DNA of 64,000 nucleotides from Sulfurospirillum sp036802865. Its GTDB lineage: Bacteria > Campylobacterota > Campylobacteria > Campylobacterales > Sulfurospirillaceae. Position numbers and translations under genes: made by a program. The stretch covers positions 124,001-188,000 of the forward strand of contig NZ_DAIRVK010000001.1 of NCBI RefSeq assembly GCF_036802865.1, read 5' to 3'. The notes below the pieces were generated by a model that saw only the letters and a program-made list of their open reading frames with translations, ran no database searches and was not told the DNA's origin. This document shows positions 15,405 to 24,575 of this stretch, piece by piece. Numbering within the stretch: position 1 is the first letter of the stretch; every line of letters starts with the position of its first letter.

Positions 15405-16586
15405 ATGGATTTCTCTCATATTCAATATATCATTGACACCTTCTTTCTCCTTTTTGCTTCAGTTTTAATTATTTTAATGGTTCCAGGTTTTGCGATGCTT
15501 GAAGCGGGTCTTGTTCGCAGTAAAAATGTCTCGGCAGTACTTACGGGCAATGTCATGCTCTATGCTATTACGTCATTTGTTTTTTTACTGTGGGGCTACA
15601 ATCTGATGTTTGGAGGCACTGGCTTCTTTTTACAAGGCGTTGCAGTTGAAGGCTACAGTGCGTATGCTTATTTTTTCTTCCAAATGGCATTTGTGAGTAA
15701 AACCGTCTCTATTATGAGTGGCGGTGTGAGTGAGCGTATTCGTATTGTTCCTTTTATGATTTTTGCAGTTTTAATGAGTGGATTTATCTACCCAATGGTT
15801 GGCAATGCTATCTGGGGTGGAGGATTTTTAAAAGAAGTACATGATCTTGCAGGCTGTACTGTTATTCACTCTGTGGGAGGTTGGGCACTACTTGCTGGTA
15901 TTTTAGTTTTAGGGGCAAGACGAGGTAAATATAGCAAAGAAGGGCATATTCGAGCAATTCCTGCTTCTAATATTCCTTTAGTGACGCTTGGTGGGATGCT
16001 GTTATGGATTGGTTGGTTTGGTTTTAATGGTGGTAGTGCTTTTCATATTTCTACTGTCGAAAATGCTGATTTAGTAGGCTTAATTATTGTCAACACCAAT
16101 ACTGCAGGGCTTGCTGGGGCAATTATTGCAGCGTTTATCGTCTATTTTCAGTATAAAAAACTGGACATCACAATGATCTTGAATGGTGCGTTAGGTGGAT
16201 TGGTTGCCATTACGGCGAGTGCTGATGTTGTAGGTCTTTGGGAACCAATTGTCATTGGTGCCATTGGTGGCGCTTTAGTTGTCTTTGCTGTTCCATTGTT
16301 TGATAAATTTAAAATTGATGATCCCGTGGGTGCTTTGTCTGTTCATTTGGTTAATGGTATTTGGGGAACGATTGCTGTAGCACTTTTCGCTGATTTTTCA
16401 TTGATGACTCAGCTTAAAGGTATTGTACTGACAGGTCTTTTCACATTCCCTGTTGCGTATATTGCTTTTATTATTATTAAGAAGCTTCTTGGTCTTAGAA
16501 GTGATGAAGAGCATGAGTATGTTGGACTTGATCTTGAAGAGTGTGGTTTGGAAGCTTATCCTGAATTTGTAAAATCAAAAGTATAA
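15405..16586 (+). CDS. amtB: Ammonium transporter
   Basis: About 393 residues with eleven membrane helices and no signal peptide. The N-terminal signature VPGFAMLEAGLVRSKN and the pore twin histidines (in TVIHSVGGW and LSVHLVNGIWG) are present. It conducts ammonium/ammonia across the inner membrane, gated by PII. I place the start at the ATG 15405; a GTG three bases upstream is possible, both following AAAGGG. The C-terminal tail (after residue 365, EEHEYVGLDLEECG) contains the conserved region that docks PII. Confidence 0.95.
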   Translation: MDFSHIQYIIDTFFLLFASVLIILMVPGFAMLEAGLVRSKNVSAVLTGNVMLYAITSFVFLLWGYNLMFGGTGFFLQGVAVEGYSAYAYFFFQMAFVSKTVSIMSGGVSERIRIVPFMIFAVLMSGFIYPMVGNAIWGGGFLKEVHDLAGCTVIHSVGGWALLAGILVLGARRGKYSKEGHIRAIPASNIPLVTLGGMLLWIGWFGFNGGSAFHISTVENADLVGLIIVNTNTAGLAGAIIAAFIVYFQYKKLDITMILNGALGGLVAITASADVVGLWEPIVIGAIGGALVVFAVPLFDKFKIDDPVGALSVHLVNGIWGTIAVALFADFSLMTQLKGIVLTGLFTFPVAYIAFIIIKKLLGLRSDEEHEYVGLDLEECGLEAYPEFVKSKV

Positions 16587-16600
16587 AAACTAAGAGTCTT

Positions 16601-16627
16601 GCAAGAGGGACATTCTTTCCCTCTTGC
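16601..16627 (+). terminator. Terminator after amtB
   Basis: Stem GCAAGAGGGA (16601-16610) with TCCCTCTTGC (16618-16627), 10 bp, loop of 7, followed by a pyrimidine-rich but interrupted tract (GCTTTCTCC). Confidence 0.65.
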
Positions 16628-16658
16628 GCTTTCTCCTCAAAACATTTAAGAGCTTTGC

Positions 16659-16664
16659 TATAAT
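16659..16664 (+). promoter_or_regulatory. Candidate -10 for the adenylyl cyclase gene
   Basis: TATAAT preceded by TTTGC (extended TGCTATAAT), 27 bases before the start codon at 16692. Confidence 0.6.
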
Positions 16665-16691
16665 GGGTAAAACTTTTTGGGAGAGCTTCGT

Positions 16692-17984
16692 ATGACATAT
16701 ACTACACGCAGTGAATCCTCTTTTTTTGTACGTTTTTTTAATGAAATAGCGCTTTATTCTGGGCAATATGCACTCTTTTTTATTTTTATGAAATTTACGT
16801 CTCCTCAAAGTTTTTGGTTAAGTTCAGGCAATGTTGTTTTATTGTGCACGTTGATTATTCAAACAACGGCTCTTGTTTATTATGGGCATAAAATAGTTCT
16901 ACGACTTTTTCTTTCTTTTCTAACTCCTCTTACCTATACTGTGTTTGAAATGATGCAAGAAGGTGTTGTATCACTGCTTAATACAGGGCATCTGTTCTTT
17001 TGGATTTCCACAATGCTTTTAGGGATTTTTCAATATATTGGGTATGTTACCAAAAGACAAAATGTGCGTTTTGCGGTTGAATTTTTAGTTTCAAATATCA
17101 ATATTCTCATTTTTATTTTTATCTATTTCTTTTTTGATCTTAAACTCAAGCTTCAAGAAAACCTTGATGCTGACAAAATTAGTGAAGCCTATGCGCAGGA
17201 AGAGCTTTTTATTTGGCGTTTACATGATGGCTTTATTGAGTTTTTAGATGACCCTGCACATATTTATATTATTATGGGTGGTATTTTTCTCTCTTTAACC
17301 ATTGCTTATAGTCGAATTAAAATCTTACAACTCAGTGAAAAGATAGATACACTTTTAGTGCGCTATATTGGTTCCGAGACACGTAATAAACTTGTTCAAA
17401 AGAATTTAGAGCCTTTTTCTTCAAAAATCAAAACCGTTTTAGTGTATGCAGATATTCGTAATTTTACAACGCTCAGTGAAAAGGCCGATGCTTCAGATGT
17501 TGTGTCAATGCTCAACTATTATTATGGCATTTGGTTTGAATGTATTAAGAAATATCAAGGCACGATCAATAAATTTATAGGAGATGCGCTGCTCGCTTTC
17601 TTTGATCGTGATCACGATTTGACACGTAATGCAAATAATGCCGTTAAATCAGCACTTGAAATGCTCTCATCTCTTGATCTCATTAATAAAGAACTGCAAA
17701 ATAGAATGTTACCACCTCTTGATGGAATTGGAATCGGGATTCATTATGGAGAGGTAATATTGGGTGATATTGGAGGCGAACGTAAGGATTATACCCTTAT
17801 TGGAGACGCGGTGAATACAACTGCACGCCTTGAAGAGCTGTGTAAGATGTATGGATGCCCATTGATTATTAGCGAAGCGTGTTATGGGCTTTTAGAGCCC
17901 ATACTGCAACAACGCTTTGCATATCTCTCTTCCATTGCACCAAAGGGCAAAGAAGAAAAAGTAACTTTCTACGGATTAACTTAG
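16692..17984 (+). CDS. Membrane-anchored class III adenylyl cyclase
   Basis: About 430 residues. Five or six N-terminal membrane helices (residues about 15-210) precede a class III nucleotide cyclase domain (about 235-425). Metal-binding Asp residues lie in VYADIRNFT and FIGDALLAFF. The adenine-specifying Lys is in NKFIGD, with Thr (not Asp) in DYTLIGDAVN, the pattern of class IIIb, bicarbonate-responsive cyclases. Transition-state Asn and Arg are in VNTTARLE. The start MTYTTRSE follows GGGAG; a TTG upstream is less likely. No Crp-family gene is in the window. Sensor role of the membrane part is unknown. Confidence 0.9.
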   Translation: MTYTTRSESSFFVRFFNEIALYSGQYALFFIFMKFTSPQSFWLSSGNVVLLCTLIIQTTALVYYGHKIVLRLFLSFLTPLTYTVFEMMQEGVVSLLNTGHLFFWISTMLLGIFQYIGYVTKRQNVRFAVEFLVSNINILIFIFIYFFFDLKLKLQENLDADKISEAYAQEELFIWRLHDGFIEFLDDPAHIYIIMGGIFLSLTIAYSRIKILQLSEKIDTLLVRYIGSETRNKLVQKNLEPFSSKIKTVLVYADIRNFTTLSEKADASDVVSMLNYYYGIWFECIKKYQGTINKFIGDALLAFFDRDHDLTRNANNAVKSALEMLSSLDLINKELQNRMLPPLDGIGIGIHYGEVILGDIGGERKDYTLIGDAVNTTARLEELCKMYGCPLIISEACYGLLEPILQQRFAYLSSIAPKGKEEKVTFYGLT

Positions 17985-19000
17985 CCCATCGGGTATAAAA
18001 TCTCTTTTTGTACTTTCTCGCATTCGCTTAAAATCTCAGGCGTTAGTTTGATTTCGAAGGCTTTAAAACTCTCTTCCAGTTGTGTTGCATAACGTGCACC
18101 AATAATAGTAGAAGCGACAAAATCGAAATGCATACTCCAAGCAACAGCAAGCGTAACAGGACTCATGCTATATTTTTTTGCAATTTCGAGGTACTTAGCG
18201 GTAGCAGTGAGCGATTTTTCATTGACAAAACGCTTGTACATTGCTTTTTGTCTTGGCTCACCTGCTTGTAAATACTCTCCAAAGCGGCTTTTGGGGTCGA
18301 TAAAGGCTTGATTGTATTTACCACTCAAGACACCGCCACCAATGGGTGAATAAGGGAGTAGGGAAACTTTTTCTTTGCGACATACCGTAGCGAGTTCGTC
18401 CAAAAAGCGAGGATTGAGCAGTGAAAAGTTATTTTGAATAGACTCAAAACGGGAGAGTTTTTCATAGTGAGAAATCGTATTGGATTTGGTTAGACCATAG
18501 GCTGTATCATTCGATGTACCAATGTAACGAACTTTTCCGGATGTAACAAGTTCATCAAGGGCGCGCATAGACTCCTCTTTTGGCACAATTTCATCGGGCC
18601 AGTGTACTTGATAAAGGTCGATATAGTCTGTTTTAAGACGTCTTAAACTTCCTTCCACCGCTTTTTGAATATGAAAGCGATCAATCGCCGTGTAGCCATG
18701 GCGAATAGGTGGCACAAACCAGCCATTCGCTGCACCTGCAATTTTAGTCGCGAGTATAATGCTCTCTCGTGGTTTTGTGGCAAGCCATTCACTGATGATC
18801 TCTTCAGTGACACCGGCGTAACTTTCTTTGGGAGGAACAGGATAAAGCTCGGCCGTATCAAAAAAATTAATACCTCTATCGTAAGCAGTATCCAGTATTT
18901 TAAATGATTCTGCTTTGGTACTCCAACTGCCAAAGCTCATTGTACCCATACAAATAGGGGTAACTCTTAATCCACTTTTACCGATGTAACGATATTCCAT
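17981..19000 (-). CDS. Aldo/keto reductase, Tas-like
   Basis: 339 residues. A TIM-barrel NADP-dependent oxidoreductase with catalytic Asp, Tyr and Lys regions visible (NFFDTAELYPVPP, LATKIAG, YQVHWPD). The segment AELYPVPP and overall length closely resemble E. coli Tas rather than other AKRs. It reduces aldehydes or ketones; the natural substrate is unknown. Its stop codon overlaps the end of the convergent cyclase gene by four bases, so no room exists for a separate terminator. Confidence 0.9.
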   Translation of the reverse strand: MEYRYIGKSGLRVTPICMGTMSFGSWSTKAESFKILDTAYDRGINFFDTAELYPVPPKESYAGVTEEIISEWLATKPRESIILATKIAGAANGWFVPPIRHGYTAIDRFHIQKAVEGSLRRLKTDYIDLYQVHWPDEIVPKEESMRALDELVTSGKVRYIGTSNDTAYGLTKSNTISHYEKLSRFESIQNNFSLLNPRFLDELATVCRKEKVSLLPYSPIGGGVLSGKYNQAFIDPKSRFGEYLQAGEPRQKAMYKRFVNEKSLTATAKYLEIAKKYSMSPVTLAVAWSMHFDFVASTIIGARYATQLEESFKAFEIKLTPEILSECEKVQKEILYPMG

Positions 19001-19025
19001 CTCTCTTACCTTCTTTGTTTTTGGA

Positions 19026-19031
19026 AGTATA
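19026..19031 (-). promoter_or_regulatory. Candidate -10 for the aldo/keto reductase gene
   Basis: Minus strand TATACT preceded by TGT (extended -10), 26 bases from the start codon. It diverges from the pyrC promoter. Confidence 0.45.
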
Positions 19032-19051
19032 ACATTTTGGTGATGCTTTGA

Positions 19052-19057
19052 TATAAT
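19052..19057 (+). promoter_or_regulatory. Candidate -10 for pyrC
   Basis: TATAAT in TTTGATATAATT, 19 bases before the pyrC ATG, with AAAAAGG as ribosome binding site between them. Confidence 0.55.
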
Positions 19058-19076
19058 TAAAATAAAAAGGTTTTAG

Positions 19077-20084
19077 ATGACCCACACTCTGATTTCTCCT
19101 TTAGATATGCATTTACATTTACGTGACGAGGCAATGCTTAAAGTAGTTGCACCTTTGAGTGCATATAGTTTTGCGGGTGGTATCATCATGCCCAATGTCG
19201 TTCCTCCTCTTACGACCATAGAAGCAGTTATTGCCTATAAAGAGCGTATTATAAGTGCTCTTGGAAATAATGTTTTTGATCCGTTGATGACACTCTTTTT
19301 CCGCAGTGATTATACGCGAGAGTTTCTAGAAAAAGCAGCTTTGCATGTCAAAGCTCTTAAACTTTATCCATCAGGCATTACAACCAATTCAGAGGGCGGT
19401 GTTGCGAGTATGGATATTGAAACATTACGTCCTGTTTTGGAAACAATGAGTGATTTAGGGCTTGTTTTATGCGTGCATGGTGAAACCAATGGTTTTGTTA
19501 TGGATCGCGAAAAAGAGTTTGGCTCTATCTATGAAAATTTGGCTTCAGCTTTTCCTCGCCTCAAAATTGTTATGGAACATATCACTACTAAAGAGAGTGT
19601 AGCTCTTTTAGAGAAGCATGAAAACCTTTATGCAACCGTTACATTACACCATTTACTTATAACATTAGACGATGTTGCAGGCGGCATGCTTCAACCTCAT
19701 CTTTTTTGCAAACCAATTGCCAAGCGTTATGAAGATAAAGAAGCACTTTTACAAGTAAGCCTCAAAGCTCATCCTAAAGTAATGTTTGGAAGTGATTCTG
19801 CTCCACATCCTATTCATAAAAAAGAGTGTTGTGGGTGTGCTGCGGGTGTTTTTACTGCTCCTATTGCTTTACAAGCTTTGGTTGAGTTATTTGAAAAGCA
19901 TAACGCATTAGCTTCGTTACAAGCATTTGTGAGTAACAATGCACAAACAATTTATAACTACAAAGCCCCTTATAAAGAGGTTATTTTAGAAAAAGAGCCC
20001 ATGATGGTAACACACTGTTATGGTGATGTTGTCCCTATGTTTGCAAACGAAACATTGGCTTGGAGTATTAAACATGTCGTATAA
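19077..20084 (+). CDS. pyrC: Dihydroorotase
   Basis: 335 residues. Class II dihydroorotase of pyrimidine synthesis (carbamoyl-aspartate to dihydroorotate). The zinc ligands are the HxH of DMHLHLRD near the N-terminus, the carbamylated Lys in ALKLYPSG, His in CVHGE, His in VMEHIT and Asp in GSDSAPHP. Length and motif order fit PyrC. The coding end overlaps the following response regulator by 11 bases, so pyrC leads an operon with an unrelated two-component system. Confidence 0.95.
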   Translation: MTHTLISPLDMHLHLRDEAMLKVVAPLSAYSFAGGIIMPNVVPPLTTIEAVIAYKERIISALGNNVFDPLMTLFFRSDYTREFLEKAALHVKALKLYPSGITTNSEGGVASMDIETLRPVLETMSDLGLVLCVHGETNGFVMDREKEFGSIYENLASAFPRLKIVMEHITTKESVALLEKHENLYATVTLHHLLITLDDVAGGMLQPHLFCKPIAKRYEDKEALLQVSLKAHPKVMFGSDSAPHPIHKKECCGCAAGVFTAPIALQALVELFEKHNALASLQAFVSNNAQTIYNYKAPYKEVILEKEPMMVTHCYGDVVPMFANETLAWSIKHVV

Positions 20085-20739
20085 AGTTCTTATCTTAGAA
20101 GACAATACTCTGTTACTTCAAACGCTAGAAGATTTTTTAAGTGGACATGGCTATGAATGTACTTTAGTCAAAAGTGGGAAGGATGCATTAAAGCAGTGTT
20201 ATGAACATAAATTTGATCTCTACCTTTTAGATGTGAAAGTTCCTGATCTCAGTGGATTTGACTTTTTAAAAGAGCTTCGCGCTGCGGGAGATCATACCCC
20301 TGCTATTTTTGTGACATCGTTGAGCGATCAAGAGAGTCTTGCCAAAGGCTTCATGTTAGGTGGGGATGACTACATTAAAAAACCGTTTGATTTGGATGAA
20401 ATGCTGTTGCGTATTAAAGCGATTTTAGCACGTTCTAAAGGTATTGTCGATGATTGGCTTGTCATCGATACGTCATATAAACTAAACCTTGCACGTAAAC
20501 GATTGTTCTACAACCAACAAGAGCTTGACATCAATCTTAAAGATTTTGAATTACTTTATTTATTGGTAAAAGAGCGGGGACATGTGGTTACAAAAGAGAT
20601 GATACACGAACGACTTTGGAGCAGTAGCGAAGAGATTAACGAAGGTTCTATTAGGGTTTATATCAACAATCTCAAAAAGATTTTTGGTAAAGAAGTCATT
20701 GTAAATATTCGAGGAATTGGATATCGCTTTGAGAAGTAG
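20074..20739 (+). CDS. OmpR-family response regulator
   Basis: 221 residues. Receiver domain (about 3-115) with EDN acidic pocket, phospho-acceptor Asp53 in LLDVKVPD, Thr/Ser in VTSLSD and Lys in IKKPFD; then an OmpR/PhoB winged helix (about 130-221) with the recognition region GSIRVYINNLKKIFG and the terminal IRGIGYRFEK. I chose the start MSYKVLILEDN over an in-frame ATG inside pyrC because the receiver fold begins there. It is paired with the histidine kinase that overlaps its 3-prime end. Confidence 0.93.
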   Translation: MSYKVLILEDNTLLLQTLEDFLSGHGYECTLVKSGKDALKQCYEHKFDLYLLDVKVPDLSGFDFLKELRAAGDHTPAIFVTSLSDQESLAKGFMLGGDDYIKKPFDLDEMLLRIKAILARSKGIVDDWLVIDTSYKLNLARKRLFYNQQELDINLKDFELLYLLVKERGHVVTKEMIHERLWSSSEEINEGSIRVYINNLKKIFGKEVIVNIRGIGYRFEK

Positions 20740-21574
20740 TGATAAAATCTTTTTTATTCGCTCTATTATTGCTTTTAGCCTAGCTGTTTGTTTGCTTGTA
20801 GTCTTTGGCATTTGGATGTGGGAGTGGGTAGAAGAGAAAATATGGGTTTTTGCCTCCTTGATAGCGCTTTCTTCTATTGTTGGGTATGTGATTGTCTCTT
20901 ATACCCTTGCTTCATTGTTTAAAACCAATCACTTTTTAGATATTTTGCTCAAAGACACATTGCATGAACTTAATATTCCTCTCTCCGTCATTAATGCAAA
21001 TCTTCAAATGCTTCAAGCAGATGAGAACGATGAGAAAAAATTTAAACGCTTAGGACGTATAGAGTTAGCCAGTAAAGATCTTTATGCACTTTACAAAGAG
21101 GTTGACTATTACATTAAAAAAGAGATTCAAGAAGATGTTCGTGAAAAATTTTACCTTGATGAGCTAATAGCCGGTGTTATTGAAAAACAAAAAGAGATGG
21201 CTGAGGGGATACCAATAACCTATGACGTTTTACATGAAGAGCTTTTTACTGATAAGCATGGTTTTGCAAAAGTCGTTTCTAATTTAGTGCATAATGCCCT
21301 TAAATACAACCAAAATCATAATGAAATTCGCATTTTTCAAGAAGCAGAGAATCTTGTCATCAAAGATCAAGGGGTTGGCATGAGCGAAGCGGAGCTTTTC
21401 CTTGTATTCAATCGTTACTATCAAGCGGATGCGACCAAGGAAGGGTATGGTATAGGGCTAAGCTTGGTAAAAGCCCATTGTGATGAATTTAAAATTTCTA
21501 TGCGTATCAATTCTCAAAAAAATGTAGGTACCGAAGTTATCTTAGATATTTCACACCTCCTAAACAAAAAATGA
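20729..21574 (+). CDS. Sensor histidine kinase partner of the OmpR-type regulator
   Basis: About 281 residues. Two close membrane helices (about 9-30 and 37-60) with almost no periplasmic loop, so it probably senses a membrane or cytoplasmic signal. The H box is DTLHELNIPLS (His about residue 79), followed by NLVHNALKYNQ (N), DQGVGMSE (G1), FNRYYQ (F) and GYGIGLSLVKAH (G2). It starts at a non-ATG codon: TTG at 20729 is my preference, TTG at 20717 is possible. It overlaps the regulator gene, which supports coupled translation and cognate pairing. Confidence 0.88.
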   Translation: MRSSDKIFFIRSIIAFSLAVCLLVVFGIWMWEWVEEKIWVFASLIALSSIVGYVIVSYTLASLFKTNHFLDILLKDTLHELNIPLSVINANLQMLQADENDEKKFKRLGRIELASKDLYALYKEVDYYIKKEIQEDVREKFYLDELIAGVIEKQKEMAEGIPITYDVLHEELFTDKHGFAKVVSNLVHNALKYNQNHNEIRIFQEAENLVIKDQGVGMSEAELFLVFNRYYQADATKEGYGIGLSLVKAHCDEFKISMRINSQKNVGTEVILDISHLLNKK

Positions 21575-21582
21575 TATAATCA

Positions 21583-22761
21583 ATGCAAAATCACCACTTG
21601 GACATAATGATGGAAAAAGAAGTTATTTCTCAAAGTGAGAAAGAAAATTTTTTAGTCACTTCTGCACTTTTTTTAAAAGAGTTTGAAACTGTATTTATAG
21701 ACTATTTTACATATTTATGTGCAAACTATGATAAATCAATGAGCCAAGAAGAGTCAAGAGAGATTGCTTTTACAATTTACCATGGACTTTTTAAGCCTGA
21801 TCTGAAGATCGTGGAGCTTAAAGAGGATATTTTTATACGTATACACCAAAATAGTGCAATGTTGGGTTTTCTCATTACTCGCAGTATGTTTTATCTTATT
21901 GATAACTATCTCTCTTTTGTACGTAACCATCATATTCCTTCTAACATTGAGTTTTTAATCAACTGCGTAAGTCAATTTATTACACTTATGGAAAATGAGA
22001 CACCTAAAATATACAACGACGTTACAGTCGCTTTTGATGTCAGGTTTAGTGATGATGTTATGTTTTCTCCAATCAACAATATTCTCGAAGTGTTTCACCA
22101 GATGAAAGAAGCAAATCAATCCATTGTCTTTCTCAATCTCTACAAAGGTGTGCCTATCAGTTCTGAAGCAAGTATTGCAAAAATTGAGGGTGAAAACGTG
22201 ACATTTTACATTGATAAATTACAAGAAATTGCTATGAAACTAGACGGTAAAGCCTTTATTGTGAAAAACAATTACTTCAATAAACACCTTAAAGCAGATA
22301 TTGTTGATTGTAATTTCCAAACCAATACCGTTGTTCTTACCAATTTCATTTATTTGCTCAATATGCCAGCACTTCAAAGAGAGTTTATTCGGGTTCATCC
22401 CGATATTGTGGCAAAGGTATTTTTGCATCAATCTGGCAATATTCAGACAAGTGGAAGATTATTTGATATATCTTTGCATGGTTTAGGTGTGGTGAGTAGT
22501 GAAAATAATGGAATTTTTGTCGGAGCAAGAATTCTAGTAGAATTTGAGCTTAACAGTGCTTCAATAGCCACGCAAGGTGATCGAAAAATTGAGGTACAGG
22601 CTGAAGTTATGAATGTGATTGAGTATAAAGATTCTTATCGCTATTGTATGCGTATGTTCCCTGATCAAGAGATGAGTGGAAAAATATTTCAGTATATTGT
22701 GAAGCGAGAAGATGAAATTTTAGAAGAGCTGAATAACGAATTGAGTGAATATGTACTGTAA
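21583..22761 (+). CDS. PilZ-domain c-di-GMP effector with unknown helical N-terminus
   Basis: About 392 residues. The C-terminal about 110 residues form a PilZ domain with the RxxxR motif (REFIR, about residue 265) and DxSxxG (FDISLHGLG), the two c-di-GMP contact motifs. The first about 260 residues are soluble, mainly helical at the start, and I do not recognise them. No membrane segment. The gene lies 8 bases after the kinase. A TATAAT at 21575-21580 directly precedes the first ATG; if it is a promoter, translation must begin later, at ATG 21607 or 21610. It may link c-di-GMP to the two-component system upstream. Confidence 0.82.
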   Translation: MQNHHLDIMMEKEVISQSEKENFLVTSALFLKEFETVFIDYFTYLCANYDKSMSQEESREIAFTIYHGLFKPDLKIVELKEDIFIRIHQNSAMLGFLITRSMFYLIDNYLSFVRNHHIPSNIEFLINCVSQFITLMENETPKIYNDVTVAFDVRFSDDVMFSPINNILEVFHQMKEANQSIVFLNLYKGVPISSEASIAKIEGENVTFYIDKLQEIAMKLDGKAFIVKNNYFNKHLKADIVDCNFQTNTVVLTNFIYLLNMPALQREFIRVHPDIVAKVFLHQSGNIQTSGRLFDISLHGLGVVSSENNGIFVGARILVEFELNSASIATQGDRKIEVQAEVMNVIEYKDSYRYCMRMFPDQEMSGKIFQYIVKREDEILEELNNELSEYVL

Positions 22762-22762
22762 T

Positions 22763-22788
22763 GGTATGTAAGCTTTGGCTTACATACC
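22763..22788. terminator. Bidirectional hairpin between PilZ gene and ABC permease gene
   Basis: GGTATGTAAGC (22763-22773) with GCTTACATACC (22778-22788), 11-bp perfect stem and TTTG loop, followed on the plus strand by a T-rich run (TTGTTTTTT). It contains the stop codon of the convergent permease gene. Confidence 0.7.
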
Positions 22789-23745
22789 ACCTTGTTTTTT
22801 CATTTTCATTTCGATTTTATGTCCGAGTAATGAGAGTAAAAAAGTAATGCAAAAATAGACAGCTGCAATAATAAGCCATGTTTCAAAAGGTGAAAAGGTA
22901 TTGGCAACGATCTCACGACCTACTTTAGTTAGATCGGTAATAGAAATAACAGATACCAACGAAGAGTCTTTCACCAGTGCAATCATCTCTCCCACAAGCG
23001 TTGGAAGCGCACGTTTAAGTGCTTGAGGCATAATGATATAGATCATTGTTTGGGAGTAATTCATACCCAGTGACTTTGCTGCTTCGTACTGCCCTTTGTC
23101 AATGGATTGAATTGCCCCACGTAAGACTTCTGCAATATAAGCTCCAAAGAAAAGTCCTAATGAAATAGCACCTGCGAGAAATCGTTCAAGCTCAAATATC
23201 GTAGCAATAATAAAATAGAAAATAAAAATTTGAACCAGTAAAGGCGTTCCTCTAATAATTGCAATATAAACGGTTGCGATATCTTTTAAGAACTGATAAT
23301 TAGAAATTCGCATAAACGCGAGCAATGAGCCGATAGAAAAGGCTAAGATCGCTGCAAGTCCAGAAACTTCAAGTGTAACGATTAAGCCCTCTAGTAAGGG
23401 ACCAATTTGCATCGATGCTTTTTTAGCAACGGTATCATTTTCATAGACACTATCACCATTGTTAACTACAAGAGAATAACTTTTATCAATTTCGATTTCT
23501 TTACTATCTTCTTGTCCTTGGATAACAAGTGCAGATCCTCGTACTTGAATAGTACCATCAATCGGAGCAGTTATAGACTCAATTTTTTCATACGCGAAGT
23601 ATTTTGGTACACTGGTCCACTTCCAAATGTAGTTCATATTGGATGCAGCCATGAAGAGTAAATACCCTAGTGCAACATAAAAAGCAACGGCCACTAAGTG
23701 ACCGAATGCTTTATTGTGTAAAAGATGTTGTTTTCCTTTTGCCAC
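22780..23745 (-). CDS. Polar amino acid ABC transporter permease with periplasmic insert
   Basis: 321 residues. The permease core (about 115-321) has the HisM/GlnP-type signature EAAKSLGMNYSQ...MPQALKRALP that contacts the ATPase, and RGTPLLVQIF. A first helix (about 14-35) is followed by some 75 residues of soluble, partly beta-rich sequence (about 40-115) before the core helices, longer than in typical GlnP. Third gene of a minus-strand operon: ATPase, binding protein, permease. It is the only permease, so it presumably forms a homodimer. Confidence 0.92.
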   Translation of the reverse strand: MAKGKQHLLHNKAFGHLVAVAFYVALGYLLFMAASNMNYIWKWTSVPKYFAYEKIESITAPIDGTIQVRGSALVIQGQEDSKEIEIDKSYSLVVNNGDSVYENDTVAKKASMQIGPLLEGLIVTLEVSGLAAILAFSIGSLLAFMRISNYQFLKDIATVYIAIIRGTPLLVQIFIFYFIIATIFELERFLAGAISLGLFFGAYIAEVLRGAIQSIDKGQYEAAKSLGMNYSQTMIYIIMPQALKRALPTLVGEMIALVKDSSLVSVISITDLTKVGREIVANTFSPFETWLIIAAVYFCITFLLSLLGHKIEMKMKKQGGM

Positions 23746-23748
23746 TGC

Positions 23749-24549
23749 TTACATTACCTTTTTTTGCCAAGAAGCATCAGTGAACCATCTGTCATAGATT
23801 TTTTTGTACGTACCATCATTTTTAGATTGGTTCAAGAAGTTGTTAAGCCAGTTAAGAAAATCTGGGTCACCTTTACGAACGGCAAAACCAAGAGGCTCAT
23901 AAGTCAATTCATCACTTAAGTGAGTAAGCTTATCTGCGCCTTTTTCAGCAAAGAAGATTGCATTAAATGGTTTATCATAAACCATTGCATCTGCATTACC
24001 ATTAAGAACTTCTTGTGCAGCATCAGCTTCTGTTTCAAAGGTTCTGATTTTAGCTTTTTTAAACATTTTACGTGTTGCGATTTCACCAGTTACACCAATT
24101 TTAGTAACGATAGTGTACTCTGGTTTATCTAAGTCACTCCATTTTTTACCTGCATGTTTTTTGTTAGCAAGAAGAGTTTGTCCAACACTGATGTAAGGAT
24201 TGGCAAAATTAATTTTGAGGTTTCTCTCTTGGGTAATGGTCATACCAGAGATAATAATGTCGTATTTACCGGTAATAAGTCCTGCAATAATGCCATCCCA
24301 AGCAGTTGGAACCAGTTGAAGTTTAACACCCATAGCTTTTGCCATTTCGTTAGCAATATCAACATCAAAGCCGATGATGTTACCTTGTTTATCTTTCATT
24401 TCAAAAGGCATATAACCTGGCTCTAGTCCAACGGTTAGAACACCTTTTTGAACGATACTGTTGAGGGTTGATTTTTGCCATAGGTTGATATCATCAGCCA
24501 TAGCGTTAATGCCAAGCATTAAAAGTAATGCTACTAAAAGTTTCTTCAT
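23749..24549 (-). CDS. Polar amino acid ABC transporter substrate-binding protein
   Basis: 266 residues. Signal peptide MKKLLVALLLMLGINAMA, then an SBP_bac_3 fold: LEPGYMPFEMKD and GFDVDIANEMAKAMG at the first lobe and ISGMTITQERNLKINFANPY at the hinge. The conserved Arg and Asp that clamp the amino acid carboxylate and amine are in place (TQERN; DKPF). It delivers an amino acid, probably a glutamine/glutamate or other polar one, to the permease encoded 3 bases downstream. Confidence 0.93.
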   Translation of the reverse strand: MKKLLVALLLMLGINAMADDINLWQKSTLNSIVQKGVLTVGLEPGYMPFEMKDKQGNIIGFDVDIANEMAKAMGVKLQLVPTAWDGIIAGLITGKYDIIISGMTITQERNLKINFANPYISVGQTLLANKKHAGKKWSDLDKPEYTIVTKIGVTGEIATRKMFKKAKIRTFETEADAAQEVLNGNADAMVYDKPFNAIFFAEKGADKLTHLSDELTYEPLGFAVRKGDPDFLNWLNNFLNQSKNDGTYKKIYDRWFTDASWQKKVM

Positions 24550-24575
24550 TGCTACTCTCCTTAAGGGTTTAGTTT

